64,000 bases of DNA from Duganella fentianensis (GCF_009857835.1 NZ_WWCL01000001.1:1302001-1366000), one strand, 5' to 3'; shown: positions 8,962 through 20,090, counted from the first letter of the stretch. Numbers and translations: made by a program. Notes: generated from the letters alone by a model not told the origin.

Positions 8962-10371
8962 ATGTCCCTACGTTCCAGTCTGCTTGCCCTGTCTCTGCTG
9001 GCCGCAACCGCTCCTGCCGGTGCCTCGCCCAGCGTCTATCCCACCGGCGTTACGCGCTACGATCCGGCGCTGGCCTATAACCAGTACGTACTCTTCAGCG
9101 GTCAGGACCGGAAGACGCATCTGATCGATATGAATGGCCATGAGGTGCAGCGCTGGGATGCCGAAGGTTTCCCGCCCGTGCTGCTCGATCCGGCGCTGAC
9201 GGGTGGCCAGCGTGGCCATGTGCTGGTGCAGCTGGCCAGTACGCCGGGCACTAGCAACGAAGGCAATGGCTTGCGCAACCAGTCCATCGGTGAACTGGAC
9301 TGGAACGGCAAGTTGGTGTGGCAATGGGGCGCGGCCGGCGCGGCGCAGGATGCCTACGGGGCGCCGGCGGAAGGCCAGCCGGCGCAAGTGCCCGGCGGCA
9401 GCGCCAAGCAGCACCACGACTGGCGCCGTCTGGCCAACGGCAATACGCTGGTGCTGGCCAACCTCGTGCATCCGGTGGCCGGTTTCGCCGCGCCGCAAGT
9501 GCTGGACGATGTGATCTACGAAGTAACGCCGCAAGGCCAGATCGTCTGGCAGTGGGTGGCTTCCGAGCATCTGAAGGAATTCGGTTTCACTCCTGCGTCG
9601 CTGAAACTGGTGCGGGGCGGCCATTCGCCGCGCGGCAAGGCGGTGCCGTATGACTTCCTGCATGTGAACAATCTGTCCGTGCTGGGGCCTAATCGCTGGT
9701 TCGATGCAGGCGACCAGCGCTTCCATCCCGACAATCTGATGATCGATGCGCGCGCAGCCAATTTCATCGCCATCCTCGACAAGCACAGCGGCAAAGTGGT
9801 GTGGCTGCTGGGGCCTGACTATCCGGCCCAGTTGCGCGCGCCGGCCGCGTTGCCGCGCCCCGTTGACCAGATCGTCGGCCAGCATGATGCCCATCTGATC
9901 GCACCGGGCTTGCCCGGCGCCGGCAATCTGCTGGTGTTCGACAATCAGGGCGAGGCTGGCTACCCGCGTGTCAGCGTCGGTGTGCAGCCCCGCTCGCGCG
10001 TGCTGGAAATCGATCCCGTCAGCAAGCAGATCGTGTGGGAATACACGGGCCGCGATTCCAATTTGCCGGACTGGGGTTTCTACAGCTCCTTCATCAGCAG
10101 TGCACGCCGTCTGCCGAACGGCAACACCCTGATCGACGAGGGCATGAATGGCCGCATCTTCCAGGTCACGCCCAAGGGTGAGATTGTGTGGGAATACATC
10201 AGCCCCTATTTTGCCCAGACGCCCGTGGCCGGTGCCGGCAAAGCTGTGCGCAGCAACTGGGTCTACCGCGCCCAGCCCGTTCCTTACCAGTGGGTGCCTG
10301 ATGGCACGCCACGATCCGAGCAGGCGGTGATCCCGCCAGATCCGGCCCAGTTCCGCGTCGCCACCCACTAG
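8962..10371 (+). CDS. Arylsulfotransferase-like beta-propeller protein, exported
   Basis: A 469-aa protein with a Sec signal peptide (residues 1-21, cut near AGA-SP). The mature part shows recurring propeller-blade motifs of the form G-x-[IVL]-VW: NGKLVWQWG, QGQIVWQWV, GKVVWLLG, KQIVWEYTG and KGEIVWEYI. The segment GQHDAHLIAPGLPGAGNLLV followed by FDN fits the arylsulfotransferase family, where a histidine carries the sulfo group between phenolic donor and acceptor. I assign it to the Arylsulfotran_2-type branch; donor, acceptor and activity are unproven. Location should be periplasmic. It is followed by a TonB receptor and a sulfatase, which supports a role in sulfated aromatics. Confidence 0.75.
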   Translation: MSLRSSLLALSLLAATAPAGASPSVYPTGVTRYDPALAYNQYVLFSGQDRKTHLIDMNGHEVQRWDAEGFPPVLLDPALTGGQRGHVLVQLASTPGTSNEGNGLRNQSIGELDWNGKLVWQWGAAGAAQDAYGAPAEGQPAQVPGGSAKQHHDWRRLANGNTLVLANLVHPVAGFAAPQVLDDVIYEVTPQGQIVWQWVASEHLKEFGFTPASLKLVRGGHSPRGKAVPYDFLHVNNLSVLGPNRWFDAGDQRFHPDNLMIDARAANFIAILDKHSGKVVWLLGPDYPAQLRAPAALPRPVDQIVGQHDAHLIAPGLPGAGNLLVFDNQGEAGYPRVSVGVQPRSRVLEIDPVSKQIVWEYTGRDSNLPDWGFYSSFISSARRLPNGNTLIDEGMNGRIFQVTPKGEIVWEYISPYFAQTPVAGAGKAVRSNWVYRAQPVPYQWVPDGTPRSEQAVIPPDPAQFRVATH

Positions 10372-10418
10372 ACGCGACCTGACGGCGCCCGCGCGCCACC
10401 TCTTACCTAGCTACCGTT

Positions 10419-10467
10419 CCTGCCCGCGTCTGCGCGGGCGGGCAGGGCCGGTGTCGCCCGCTTTTTT
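10419..10467 (+). promoter_or_regulatory. Candidate attenuator: overlapping anti-terminator and terminator hairpins
   Basis: Two stems compete for the same bases. CCTGCCCGCG (10419-10428) pairs with the CGCGGGC that starts at 10433. Alternatively GCGGGCG (10434-10440) pairs with CGCCCGC (10455-10461), which is followed by six T (10462-10467). The T-run ends 14 bp before the ATG of the receptor gene. No promoter fits between, so transcripts of the receptor must read through this element. It may also simply close the upstream gene. Confidence 0.55.
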
Positions 10468-10481
10468 GAATAGGAATTGTC

Positions 10482-12938
10482 ATGCAACAGAAAAAACTCG
10501 TCGTAGCACTGGCTGCGGCATATGGATTAGGCTGGACCGTGCTGGCGCAAGCCAGTCCGGCAGAACTGGCTGTGGCCACGGCGGCCCTGAACGGGACAAC
10601 GCTGGTGGCCGCTGCAGGGGGCGGCGCTTTAGCCGGCACTCTGGCCGCAGCGGATGCCGGTGCCGCACCAGCGGCGGCAGGTGGCGCCGCGGCAGGCGCG
10701 GAGAGTGCTGACGCTGCAAGTGCGGATGGCAGCGCCGCCACCGCCGCGGCCGATGCTTCGCTCGATGTGATCGCCCGCGTTACCGTGTCGGCACGGCGCC
10801 GGGTGGAATCATCGCAGAGCGTGCCGACCACACTGAGCGTACTCGATAGCAGCGCGCTGGAAGGCAACCGCGTCTACCGTGTGCAGGATCTGCAGCAGCT
10901 GCTGCCCAGCACCACCGTCAACTATGTGCATGCACGCCAGATGAGCTTTGCCGTGCGCGGGCTGGGCAATAATCCGGCCAGCGACGGGCTGGAAGGCAGC
11001 GTGGGCGTGTACCTCGATAACGTCTATCTGGCCCGCCCCGGCATGGCCGCCTTCGATGCGCTCGATATCCAGCAGCTGGAATTGCTGCGCGGCCCGCAGG
11101 GCACGCTGTTCGGCAAGAACACCACGGCCGGCGTGCTGAACATCACCAGCAAGCAGCCGACCTACCGCAGCGAGAACAGTGCCCAGCTAGCATACGGCCA
11201 GCAGGGCTATGTGCAGGGCAAGGCTGTGCTGTCGGGCGCTTTTTCGGATACGGCCGCGGGCCGCATCGCCGTCTACAAAACCCATGAAGACGGCTATATC
11301 ACCAACATCCATACGGGTAAAAAAGTGCAGGGCGGCGACCGCGATGGCGTGCGTGCGCAAGTGCTGCTGGAACCCGATGCGAACTTCAGCGCACGCCTGA
11401 TTGCCGACTACAACCGCGAGGATTCCAACAACGGCACGCTGGTGTTCTACAACGCTGGCCCCAGCGGCAAATTTCTCGCGCAGGCGGCTGCCGTGGGCGG
11501 CCATCCCGTGACGGACCCCTCGCTGCGGCAGGTGAATCTCGATAGCGGCTCGCATGTGGAGGTGCATCAGGGCGGTGTATCGGGTGAACTGAACTGGAAG
11601 CTGGCTAATGATTACAAGCTGACTTCCATCAGCGCCGCGCGCTTGTGGAACTTCACGCCGCATAACGATGACGGGCTGGATGTGCCGGTCACGCTGAATG
11701 TGGGCTCGGCCGCGCGCCATCGCCAGTTCACGCAGGAGCTGCGGCTGGCCACGCCGCTGGGCCAGCCGGTGGAATCCGTGTTCGGCGCGTATTACTACTA
11801 CCAGAATCTGGATAACATCAACTTCACTTACAACGGCCCGCTGGCCGACAAGTTCAACGGCACGCCGGCCGGCGCATGGAGCAATGTCACCAGCATAGGT
11901 AATGGCCATCTGCGGGTGAACAGCTATGCGCTGTTTGGCCAGAGCATCTGGCACATCGATCCGCAGTGGGATCTGACGGGCGGCGTGCGCGCTACCTATG
12001 AAGACAAGCTGGCGCAAGTGACGCGCGATGCGCCGTATGGCGGTGTGGCCGTCAGCGGCGCAGCGCTGGCTTCGCGCAATGCCCGCTTTGGTGCCTATAA
12101 CTCGGGCGAGGTGCACCTGAATAAGCTTAGTCCTTCGGCCTTGCTGACGCTGGCCTACAAGGTCGACACCGATGTACTGGCCTTTGCCAGCGCTTCGCAC
12201 GGCGAGAAATCGGGCGGCATCAATCTGTCCGTGCCCGGTGCAGCGGGCGTGTCCTCGCTCAAGGTGAATAACGAGAAGGCCAATAATCTGGAACTGGGCG
12301 TGAAGAGCAATCTGCTGGGGCGCCGCGTGCAGCTCAACGCCAGCCTGTTCTGGAACGATGTGTCGGGCTACCAGAGCAATGCCTATGATCCCGTCAGCGC
12401 CACTTCCTATCTGACCAATGCCGGCACGGTGCGCAGCCGCGGGCTGGAACTCGATAGCAGCGTGGTACTGGCGCGCGGCTTCACCGTCAGCGCGAATGGT
12501 TCGTTCAATGACGTCAAGTACAAGGAGTACAAGAACGCGCCATGCCCGCCTGAACGTACGGGCGCTTTCTGCGACCTGTCCGGCCGTGCGGCGCTGGTCA
12601 ACGCGCCACGCTGGATAGGCAATCTGGCAGCGCAATATGCCACCGCCGTGGCGGCCAATGTGGAAGCCTATGGCAACGTCAACTACGCCTATCGCAGCAG
12701 CACCTACGGCACGCTCGATGCGTCCGAATATGCACGGATTCCCGCCTACAGCCTGACCAATCTGTCGGCCGGCCTCAAGCTGCGCCAGGGCAGCACGCGC
12801 TGGGATGTGTCGCTGTGGGCCAAGAACCTGTTCGACAAGCAGTACTACACCAGTATGTGGAATACCAGCCCCGGTGCCTATAACACGGTAATCGGCACAC
12901 CGCGCCAGATCGGCCTGACGGCCCGCGCAGACTTTTAA
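10482..12938 (+). CDS. TonB-dependent outer-membrane receptor
   Basis: An 818-aa receptor for energised uptake across the outer membrane. It has a signal peptide (about 1-25, ending LAQA-S). An unusual low-complexity Ala/Gly linker follows (about 30-85), then a TonB-box-like VTVSARR near 100. The plug domain shows SFAVRGLGNNP, VGVYLDNVYLARPG and ELLRGPQGTLFGKNTTAGVL. The barrel ends in the expected terminal aromatic (LTARADF). The ribosome binding site is AGGAA, 6 bp before the ATG. Together with the flanking arylsulfotransferase-like and sulfatase genes the substrate may be a sulfated or aromatic compound; this is inference only. Confidence 0.93.
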   Translation: MQQKKLVVALAAAYGLGWTVLAQASPAELAVATAALNGTTLVAAAGGGALAGTLAAADAGAAPAAAGGAAAGAESADAASADGSAATAAADASLDVIARVTVSARRRVESSQSVPTTLSVLDSSALEGNRVYRVQDLQQLLPSTTVNYVHARQMSFAVRGLGNNPASDGLEGSVGVYLDNVYLARPGMAAFDALDIQQLELLRGPQGTLFGKNTTAGVLNITSKQPTYRSENSAQLAYGQQGYVQGKAVLSGAFSDTAAGRIAVYKTHEDGYITNIHTGKKVQGGDRDGVRAQVLLEPDANFSARLIADYNREDSNNGTLVFYNAGPSGKFLAQAAAVGGHPVTDPSLRQVNLDSGSHVEVHQGGVSGELNWKLANDYKLTSISAARLWNFTPHNDDGLDVPVTLNVGSAARHRQFTQELRLATPLGQPVESVFGAYYYYQNLDNINFTYNGPLADKFNGTPAGAWSNVTSIGNGHLRVNSYALFGQSIWHIDPQWDLTGGVRATYEDKLAQVTRDAPYGGVAVSGAALASRNARFGAYNSGEVHLNKLSPSALLTLAYKVDTDVLAFASASHGEKSGGINLSVPGAAGVSSLKVNNEKANNLELGVKSNLLGRRVQLNASLFWNDVSGYQSNAYDPVSATSYLTNAGTVRSRGLELDSSVVLARGFTVSANGSFNDVKYKEYKNAPCPPERTGAFCDLSGRAALVNAPRWIGNLAAQYATAVAANVEAYGNVNYAYRSSTYGTLDASEYARIPAYSLTNLSAGLKLRQGSTRWDVSLWAKNLFDKQYYTSMWNTSPGAYNTVIGTPRQIGLTARADF

Positions 12939-12949
12939 GGAGCCGCAGC

Positions 12950-14362
12950 ATGACTGATACCCGTCGTCGCAATTTACTGAAAACCCTGCCCGCACTGGCG
13001 CTGGCCGGTGCGCTGCCACGTGCGCTGGCCGCCAGACCGCAGCAGCCGAATATCATCTTCATCCTGGCCGATGACCTCGGCCACGCCGATCTGGGCGTGT
13101 ACGGCCAGACGGAGATCCGCACGCCCCATCTGGACCGGCTGGCCGCGCAGGGCCTGCGCTTTACCCAGGCCTACGCCAATTCGGCTGTGTGCTCGGCCAC
13201 CCGCTTTGCCCTGATTACGGGGCGCTATCAGTACCGCCTGCGCGGCGGGCTGGAAGAGCCTATCGCCGGCGCGTCCGACACCATAGGCCTGCCGCCCAGC
13301 CACCCGACCCTGCCATCGCTGCTGAAAAAGCAGGGTTATGGGACGGCGCTGATCGGCAAATGGCATCTCGGCTATCTGCCCACCTTCGGCCCGCTGAAGA
13401 GCGGCTACGACAGCTTCTTCGGCAACTATGGCGGCGCCATCGATTACTTCACCCACAAGCCCGGCGTGGGGCCGCAAGTGAAGGAAGACTTGTACGAAGG
13501 CGAAGTGCCGGTGCAGCAGATCGGCTACTACACCGATCTGCTGGGCGCGCGCGCGGTCGAGTATGTGCGCACCCAGCAGGCCGGCAAACCCTTCCTGCTA
13601 TCGCTGCACTACACGGCGCCGCACTGGCCATGGGAAGGACCGGGCGATGAAGCCGTGTCGCGCGAGATCAGCAACATCTTCCATTATGACGGCGGCGATC
13701 TGGCCACCTACGGACGCATGGTGGAAGCGCTCGATGCTTCGATAGGAAGGGTGCTGCATGCGCTGGAACAGCAGGGGCTGGCCGAGAACACCATCGTGAT
13801 TTTCACCAGCGATAACGGCGGCGAACGCTTCTCCAAGACCTGGCCGCTGACGGGGCAGAAGACCGAGTTGCTCGAAGGCGGCATACGGGTGCCGGCCATC
13901 GTGCGCTGGCCGGCGCAGATCAAGGCGGGGCAGGTGAGCGAGCAGGTCGCCATCAGCATGGACTGGCTGCCGACGCTGCTGGCCGCAGCCGGTGGCGCGC
14001 CCGATCCAGCATATCCCAGCGATGGCGAGAATCTGCTGCCCCAGTTACTCGGGCAGGCAGCGGTGCGGCCGCGCACGCTGCTGTGGCGCTACAAGGCGAA
14101 TGCCCAGCGTGCTATCCGCTCCGGTGACTGGAAATATCTGCGCATAGGCGGCAATGAATTCCTGTTCGACGTTGTAAAAGACCAACGTGAACGGGCCAAT
14201 CTGGCGCAACGTCATCCCGCTATTTTTAAGCGCCTGCAAGAGCAGTGGGAACAGTGGAATACGCAGATGTTACCAATCACAGCCGATGTGCGTACCCATG
14301 GCGTCAGCGCTCAGGTGCAGGCCGACCGTTATGGCGCCAAGGGGGCCACGCGGGACGAATAG
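12950..14362 (+). CDS. Tat-exported sulfatase (arylsulfatase family)
   Basis: Hydrolyses sulfate esters, probably in the periplasm. The N-terminus RRRNLLKTLPALALAGALP is a twin-arginine signal. Metal-binding NIIFILADDLGHADLG follows. The active-site motif is C81-S-A-T-R, the Cys-type sulfatase signature with Ala instead of the commoner Pro. The second signature GYGTALIGKWHLG is intact. Cys81 would need oxidation to formylglycine, and no maturase gene is in the window. Length 470 aa is typical. It starts 11 bp after the receptor stop with GGAG, so the two genes are an operon. Confidence 0.92.
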   Translation: MTDTRRRNLLKTLPALALAGALPRALAARPQQPNIIFILADDLGHADLGVYGQTEIRTPHLDRLAAQGLRFTQAYANSAVCSATRFALITGRYQYRLRGGLEEPIAGASDTIGLPPSHPTLPSLLKKQGYGTALIGKWHLGYLPTFGPLKSGYDSFFGNYGGAIDYFTHKPGVGPQVKEDLYEGEVPVQQIGYYTDLLGARAVEYVRTQQAGKPFLLSLHYTAPHWPWEGPGDEAVSREISNIFHYDGGDLATYGRMVEALDASIGRVLHALEQQGLAENTIVIFTSDNGGERFSKTWPLTGQKTELLEGGIRVPAIVRWPAQIKAGQVSEQVAISMDWLPTLLAAAGGAPDPAYPSDGENLLPQLLGQAAVRPRTLLWRYKANAQRAIRSGDWKYLRIGGNEFLFDVVKDQRERANLAQRHPAIFKRLQEQWEQWNTQMLPITADVRTHGVSAQVQADRYGAKGATRDE

Positions 14363-14391
14363 CCTGCTGCGGTGGCGCTGCCGGCTACCCC

Positions 14392-15054
14392 TCAATGCTT
14401 GCCGATGCGCAGGTCGAAGGACCAGGTCAGCAGGCGGATGATGGTAATGGCGGCGGCGCTGGACCACAGGGCAAAGTCGTCCGAAACTTCGGTGTATTGC
14501 AGGCCGATGTACATCCAGCAGCCGAAGAAGGCGCAGATGGCATAGGGTTTGCCGTCGCGGAACACCATCGGCACTTCATTGCAGACGATGTCGCGCAGTA
14601 CGCCGCCGAAGATGCCGGTAATCACCCCCATCATGGCAGCGATGAATAGCGGCATATGGGCCGCCTGGGCCTGCGACACGCCGGCCACGGCAAACAGGCC
14701 CAGACCGATGGCGTCGGCAATCACGATCAGCCGTTCCGATAATATCTGGCGCAGGGTGCGCATCAGCGGCGAAGCCACCAGCGCCAGAATGAAGATCAGA
14801 ATCGCATATTCCTGATGCATGACCCAGAACAGGGGGCGCTTATCGAGCAGGATGTCGCGCAGCGTACCGCCGCCGAATGCCGTGATGAAGGCCACCGTGA
14901 AGATGCCGACAATGTCCATGCGCTTGCGGCGTGCTTCCACGAAGCCGGAAAACGCGCCCACCAGAATCGCGACGATTTCGATGACGGTGATCAGGGAGAC
15001 GTGGGGAACGGCGACGTGCTTCATGTTTGCTATGGACAAAGTGGTAATGTCCAT
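14392..15054 (-). CDS. TRIC-type cation channel family protein (YadS/YicG-like)
   Basis: A 220-aa inner-membrane protein with about seven hydrophobic helices. It has the two-repeat layout of prokaryotic TRIC / UPF0126 proteins, with AFGGGTLRDILLDKRP in the first repeat and GVLRDIVCNEVPMVF in the second. Family members are homotrimeric monovalent cation channels, but some have been suggested to carry glycine. The start at 15054 is chosen for length; an alternative ATG lies at 15024. It is convergent with the sulfatase gene, with 29 bp between them. Confidence 0.87.
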   Translation of the reverse strand: MDITTLSIANMKHVAVPHVSLITVIEIVAILVGAFSGFVEARRKRMDIVGIFTVAFITAFGGGTLRDILLDKRPLFWVMHQEYAILIFILALVASPLMRTLRQILSERLIVIADAIGLGLFAVAGVSQAQAAHMPLFIAAMMGVITGIFGGVLRDIVCNEVPMVFRDGKPYAICAFFGCWMYIGLQYTEVSDDFALWSSAAAITIIRLLTWSFDLRIGKH

Positions 15055-15103
15055 AGGTTAACATGTCCACCGCCTAGCGTGTAGGATTGTTTCTTACCGG
15101 GAA

Positions 15104-15772
15104 TTAGTAGCGGGTCGGCTGCAGCGCGGCGCGCAGCAGGACGATCAGGGCGCCTTCGCCGCCTTCGTGGTTGCGCGCCTGGCAGAAGGCCACGACGCCT
15201 TTCTGTACCAGCCAGCTATGCACCATGGACTTGAGCACGGGCTCCTGTCCGCGCGAGCCGAAGCCGCGGCCGTGGATCACGCACACGCAGCGGTAGTTGC
15301 GCTGGCCGGCACGGGTCAGGAATGCAACCAGCGCATCGCGCGCCTGATCGCGGTTCATGCCGTGCAGATCGAGTTCGTCCTGCACGGGCCAGTGGCCCTT
15401 GCGCATTTTCTTCATGACATCGGGACCGACGCCGGGCGCGCTGTAGTTGAGCGCCGGATCGTCTTCCAGATAGTGATCGACTTCGAACAGGTCGGACAGC
15501 GATTCGCGCAGCACGGCCGCATCGTCCTCGGCCTGGGTCAGCTTGCGCTTGGGCGCAGGGGCGGGCGTCGCCGTCTTCGGCGCCTGTGGCACGTAGCGGT
15601 TCTGTTCCGGCATGCGCTGCACGCCGCCCAGACTGGACTGGAACAGATTGGCCTCGCGCGCCTGCTGCGCTTCCCGCTGGACGCGCTCGGCTTCGGCCAC
15701 CGCGCGCGTCTCGGCCTGTTCCCTGAGCTGTTTGCTCAGGGATTTCAGGTCGGCGAAGTCTTTCAGGGCCAC
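15104..15772 (-). CDS. Smr-domain protein
   Basis: A 222-aa protein with a charged, coiled-coil-prone N-terminal half (about 1-60) and a C-terminal Smr domain (about 130-215). The domain contains the hallmark DLHGMNRDQA and the nuclease-associated VIHGRGFGSRG. Single Smr proteins act as endonucleases; in E. coli SmrB cleaves mRNA at collided ribosomes. Whether this protein does so is not shown. It lies 2 bp after the end of trxB on the same strand, so it is probably co-transcribed as the second gene. Confidence 0.88.
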   Translation of the reverse strand: MALKDFADLKSLSKQLREQAETRAVAEAERVQREAQQAREANLFQSSLGGVQRMPEQNRYVPQAPKTATPAPAPKRKLTQAEDDAAVLRESLSDLFEVDHYLEDDPALNYSAPGVGPDVMKKMRKGHWPVQDELDLHGMNRDQARDALVAFLTRAGQRNYRCVCVIHGRGFGSRGQEPVLKSMVHSWLVQKGVVAFCQARNHEGGEGALIVLLRAALQPTRY

Positions 15773-15774
15773 GC

Positions 15775-16752
<978 letters not shown>

Positions 16753-16981
16753 TTAATCCGATGTGGGGCCGGCGTGGCGAATAGCAAGCGCAGCAGTGTT
16801 GTAGCGCTGCCTGCTTTCGCCCGGGCAAGGCTAGATTATAGTCCAAGCAGCGTTTCCGTATGAATCGGCGGTCCCGTTCGCCGCTGTATGGCTTAGAATA
16901 AGCGTATCCGAACATTTCTCGGCATATAACATTGCCGGATATTTCTCTTGGCCTTCTCTTTGCTTTGTCTTCTTTCTATTT

Positions 16982-19354
16982 ATGAGCAGTAAAAAAGTGC
17001 AGGAACGGGCGCCCAAGGCCGTCGTTTCCGGCTATACCCGCACGCCTACCGAACGCCAGCCTCTGCCCAACCGGCTGGTGCGGCTCCTGTCCGAAGCGCG
17101 CTGGCTGGCGCTGGCCGTGCTGGGCGTGTATTTCGTGCTGATACTGGCCAGCTACGACAAAATGGACCCGGGCTGGTCGCACGGCACGCTGGTGCCCAAG
17201 GTACACAATCTGGGTGGCCGTGCCGGCGCCTGGCTGTCCGACCTGCTGCTCTACATCTTCGGTTTCTCGGCCTGGTGGTGGGCGTTCTACCTGCTGCGCC
17301 AGGTCTGGCTCGGCTATCGTGGCCTGACCCATAAATATGTGCTGGCCAAAACGCCGGAACCGGAACATGCGCAGGAACCCCTGATCCGCGCCATCGGTTT
17401 CGTGCTGCTGTTCGTCGGCTCGATCGGCCTCGAATTCCTGCGCATGTACACGCTGCGTGTGCAGCTGCCCCGTGCGCCGGGCGGCGTGCTGGGCGAGCTG
17501 GTGGGCCATTCGGCCCATGTGGCGCTGGGGTTTACCGGCGCCACCCTGCTGCTGCTGCTGATGTTCGGGCTGGGCCTGAGCCTGTTCTTTCACGTCTCGT
17601 GGCTGACGCTGGCCGAGAAGGTCGGTACCGCTATCGAACTGGGCATAGAGTGGATAGTGCTGCGCTACCAGTACCGCGAAGACCGCCGTCAGGGCGAAGT
17701 GGCGGCCGTCAAGCGCGAAGAGGTGGTGGTGACGGAACGTGCCAAGCATGTGGAGAAACATGTGGTGGCGGCGCCCGTGAAGATAGAGCCGCAGGTGGTC
17801 ACCGTCGTCAAATCCGAGCGGGTGGAGAAAGAACGTCAGGCCAGCCTGTTCCAGGATATGCCGACCGACAGTACTTTGCCGGCCCTGTCGCTGCTCGATG
17901 AAGCGGCCGAAGTGCAGGAAACCGTGTCGATCGAGACGCTGGAATTCACCAGCCGCCTGATCGAGAAGAAGCTGTCCGACTTCGGCGTGGAAGCCAAGGT
18001 GGTGGCAGCTTATCCGGGCCCCGTGGTGACGCGCTACGAGATCGAACCGGCGACGGGCGTGAAGGGCAGCCAGATCGTCGGTCTGGCGCGCGATCTGGCC
18101 CGTTCGCTGTCGCTGACCTCGATCCGCGTGGTGGAAACCATCCCCGGCAAGAACTACATGGCACTGGAACTGCCGAATCCTAAACGCCAGATCGTGCGTC
18201 TGAGCGAAATTCTCGGCTCCAAGGTCTACCATGACAATGTCTCGCCGCTGACGGTGGCGCTGGGCAAGGACATTGCCGGCAAGCCGGTGGTGGCCGATCT
18301 GGCCAAGATGCCGCACTTGCTGGTGGCCGGTACCACCGGCTCGGGTAAGTCGGTGGGGATTAATGCCACCATTCTGTCGCTGCTGTACAAGGCCGATCCG
18401 GCCGATGTGCGCATGATACTGATCGATCCCAAGATGCTGGAAATGTCCGTGTACGAAGGCATCCCGCACCTGCTGGCACCGGTGGTGACGGATATGCGTC
18501 AGGCCGGTCACGCGCTGAACTGGGCCGTGAACGAGATGGAGCGGCGCTACAAGCTGATGTCCAAGCTCGGTGTGCGTAATCTGGCAGGCTACAACGCCAA
18601 GATCGCGGAAGCCAAGAAGCGCGAAGAACATATTCCGAATCCGTTCAGCCTGACACCGGATTCGCCGGAACCGCTGGAAAAACTGCCGACCATCGTCATC
18701 ATCATCGACGAGCTGGCCGACCTGATGATGGTGGTCGGTAAGAAGGTGGAAGAGCTGATCGCGCGGATTGCGCAGAAAGCCCGTGCTGCCGGCCTGCACC
18801 TGATTCTGGCGACCCAGCGTCCGTCGGTCGATGTGATTACCGGTCTGATCAAGGCGAATATTCCTACCCGTATCGCGTTCCAGGTATCGTCCAAGATCGA
18901 CTCGCGTACCATTCTGGACCAGATGGGGGCGGAAACCCTGCTCGGCATGGGCGATATGCTGTACATGCCGCCCGGCACGGGCCTGCCGGTGCGCGTGCAC
19001 GGCGCCTTTGTTTCCGATGATGAAGTGCACCGCGTGGTGAAACATCTGAAGAGCACGGGCGAGCCGGATTACATCGATGGCATACTCGAAGGCGGCACGC
19101 TGGAAGGCGGCGAAGGCGGCGAGGGTGCGGCAGCAGGCGAGGGTGGCGGCGAAGCCGATCCTATGTACGATCAGGCGGTACAGGTGGTGCTGAAGAACCG
19201 CCGCGCTTCGATTTCGCTGGTGCAGCGCCATCTGCGTATCGGTTACAACCGTGCGGCGCGCCTGCTCGAGCAGATGGAACAGAGCGGGGTGGTGTCGGCC
19301 ATGCAGTCGAATGGCAACCGCGATATTCTGGTGCCAGCCGCCAGTGCCGAATAA
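16982..19354 (+). CDS. ftsK: DNA translocase FtsK
   Basis: Septal DNA pump that clears the chromosome terminus and activates XerCD at dif. The 790-aa protein has four N-terminal membrane helices (about residues 35-215) and a short linker compared with E. coli. A RecA-like motor follows with Walker [15 protein letters not shown] (about 447) and Walker [15 protein letters not shown] Gly/Glu-rich hinge (about 700-722) leads to the C-terminal gamma winged helix, [20 protein letters not shown], which reads polarity signals. The chosen ATG has only a weak Shine-Dalgarno sequence. lolA and rarA follow, a common order in Betaproteobacteria. Confidence 0.97.
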   Translation: MSSKKVQERAPKAVVSGYTRTPTERQPLPNRLVRLLSEARWLALAVLGVYFVLILASYDKMDPGWSHGTLVPKVHNLGGRAGAWLSDLLLYIFGFSAWWWAFYLLRQVWLGYRGLTHKYVLAKTPEPEHAQEPLIRAIGFVLLFVGSIGLEFLRMYTLRVQLPRAPGGVLGELVGHSAHVALGFTGATLLLLLMFGLGLSLFFHVSWLTLAEKVGTAIELGIEWIVLRYQYREDRRQGEVAAVKREEVVVTERAKHVEKHVVAAPVKIEPQVVTVVKSERVEKERQASLFQDMPTDSTLPALSLLDEAAEVQETVSIETLEFTSRLIEKKLSDFGVEAKVVAAYPGPVVTRYEIEPATGVKGSQIVGLARDLARSLSLTSIRVVETIPGKNYMALELPNPKRQIVRLSEILGSKVYHDNVSPLTVALGKDIAGKPVVADLAKMPHLLVAGTTGSGKSVGINATILSLLYKADPADVRMILIDPKMLEMSVYEGIPHLLAPVVTDMRQAGHALNWAVNEMERRYKLMSKLGVRNLAGYNAKIAEAKKREEHIPNPFSLTPDSPEPLEKLPTIVIIIDELADLMMVVGKKVEELIARIAQKARAAGLHLILATQRPSVDVITGLIKANIPTRIAFQVSSKIDSRTILDQMGAETLLGMGDMLYMPPGTGLPVRVHGAFVSDDEVHRVVKHLKSTGEPDYIDGILEGGTLEGGEGGEGAAAGEGGGEADPMYDQAVQVVLKNRRASISLVQRHLRIGYNRAARLLEQMEQSGVVSAMQSNGNRDILVPAASAE

Positions 19355-19429
19355 CCAGCGCCGCATTAAGGCCACGATAAGCGGCGCCGTGTAGGCTGGG
19401 CTGCAGTTAGACTCAACAGGATAAATCGT

Positions 19430-20062
19430 ATGCATCGTTTTAAATATCTCGCGCTGGCACTGGCCGGCTGGCTGGCCGTAGCGCAGGCGCAGGCCAGCGC
19501 ACTGGAGCAGTTCAAGAGCTTCGTCAGTTCGACCAAGGCTGCCCGCGGCGAATTCAGCCAGCGGCAGGTGAAGAGCAGCACGGGCGAAGCGGCCAAAGTG
19601 TCGTCGGCGGCCAGCGGCACTTTCCTGTTCGCCCGTCCCGGCAAATTCATCTGGACTTACAGCAAGCCTTACGAACAGGTGCTGCAGGCCGATGGCGAAC
19701 AGTTGTTCATCTTCGACAAGGATCTGAATCAGGTCACGGTGAAGAAGCTCGGTGATGCGCTGGGCTCCTCGCCGGCTGCCATCCTGTTCGGCAGCAACGA
19801 TCTGGAAAAGAATTTCACCCTGTCGGAAGCGGGCAGCAAAGATGGGCTGGAATGGCTGAAAGCCGTGCCCAAAGCCAGGGACACCAGTTTCGAACTGATT
19901 ACCATAGGCTTGCGCAATGGCCTGCCCGAAGCCATGGAGCTGAAGGACAGCTTCGGCCAGACGTCCGTGCTGGCGTTCCGCAAGATCGAGAAAAATCCGC
20001 CGCTGACGGCCACCACGTTCAAATTCGTCATGCCCAAGGGCGCGGACGTGTTCAATAATTAA
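19430..20062 (+). CDS. lolA: Outer-membrane lipoprotein carrier LolA
   Basis: Periplasmic chaperone that ferries lipoproteins from LolCDE to LolB. The 210-aa precursor has a signal peptide cut near AQA-SALEQF. It shows the LolA pattern [32 protein letters not shown] and [18 protein letters not shown]. Conserved hydrophobic-cavity strands continue to [12 protein letters not shown] at the C-terminus. It is 75 bp after ftsK and 28 bp before rarA. Confidence 0.95.
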   Translation: MHRFKYLALALAGWLAVAQAQASALEQFKSFVSSTKAARGEFSQRQVKSSTGEAAKVSSAASGTFLFARPGKFIWTYSKPYEQVLQADGEQLFIFDKDLNQVTVKKLGDALGSSPAAILFGSNDLEKNFTLSEAGSKDGLEWLKAVPKARDTSFELITIGLRNGLPEAMELKDSFGQTSVLAFRKIEKNPPLTATTFKFVMPKGADVFNN

Positions 20063-20090
20063 GGCGCTGGCCTGACCAACCCGATTGCGC

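Noticed and set aside
11187..13019. 610-codon minus-strand frame opposite the TonB receptor
   Set aside because: Shadow of the receptor reading frame, no recognisable content and no ribosome site.
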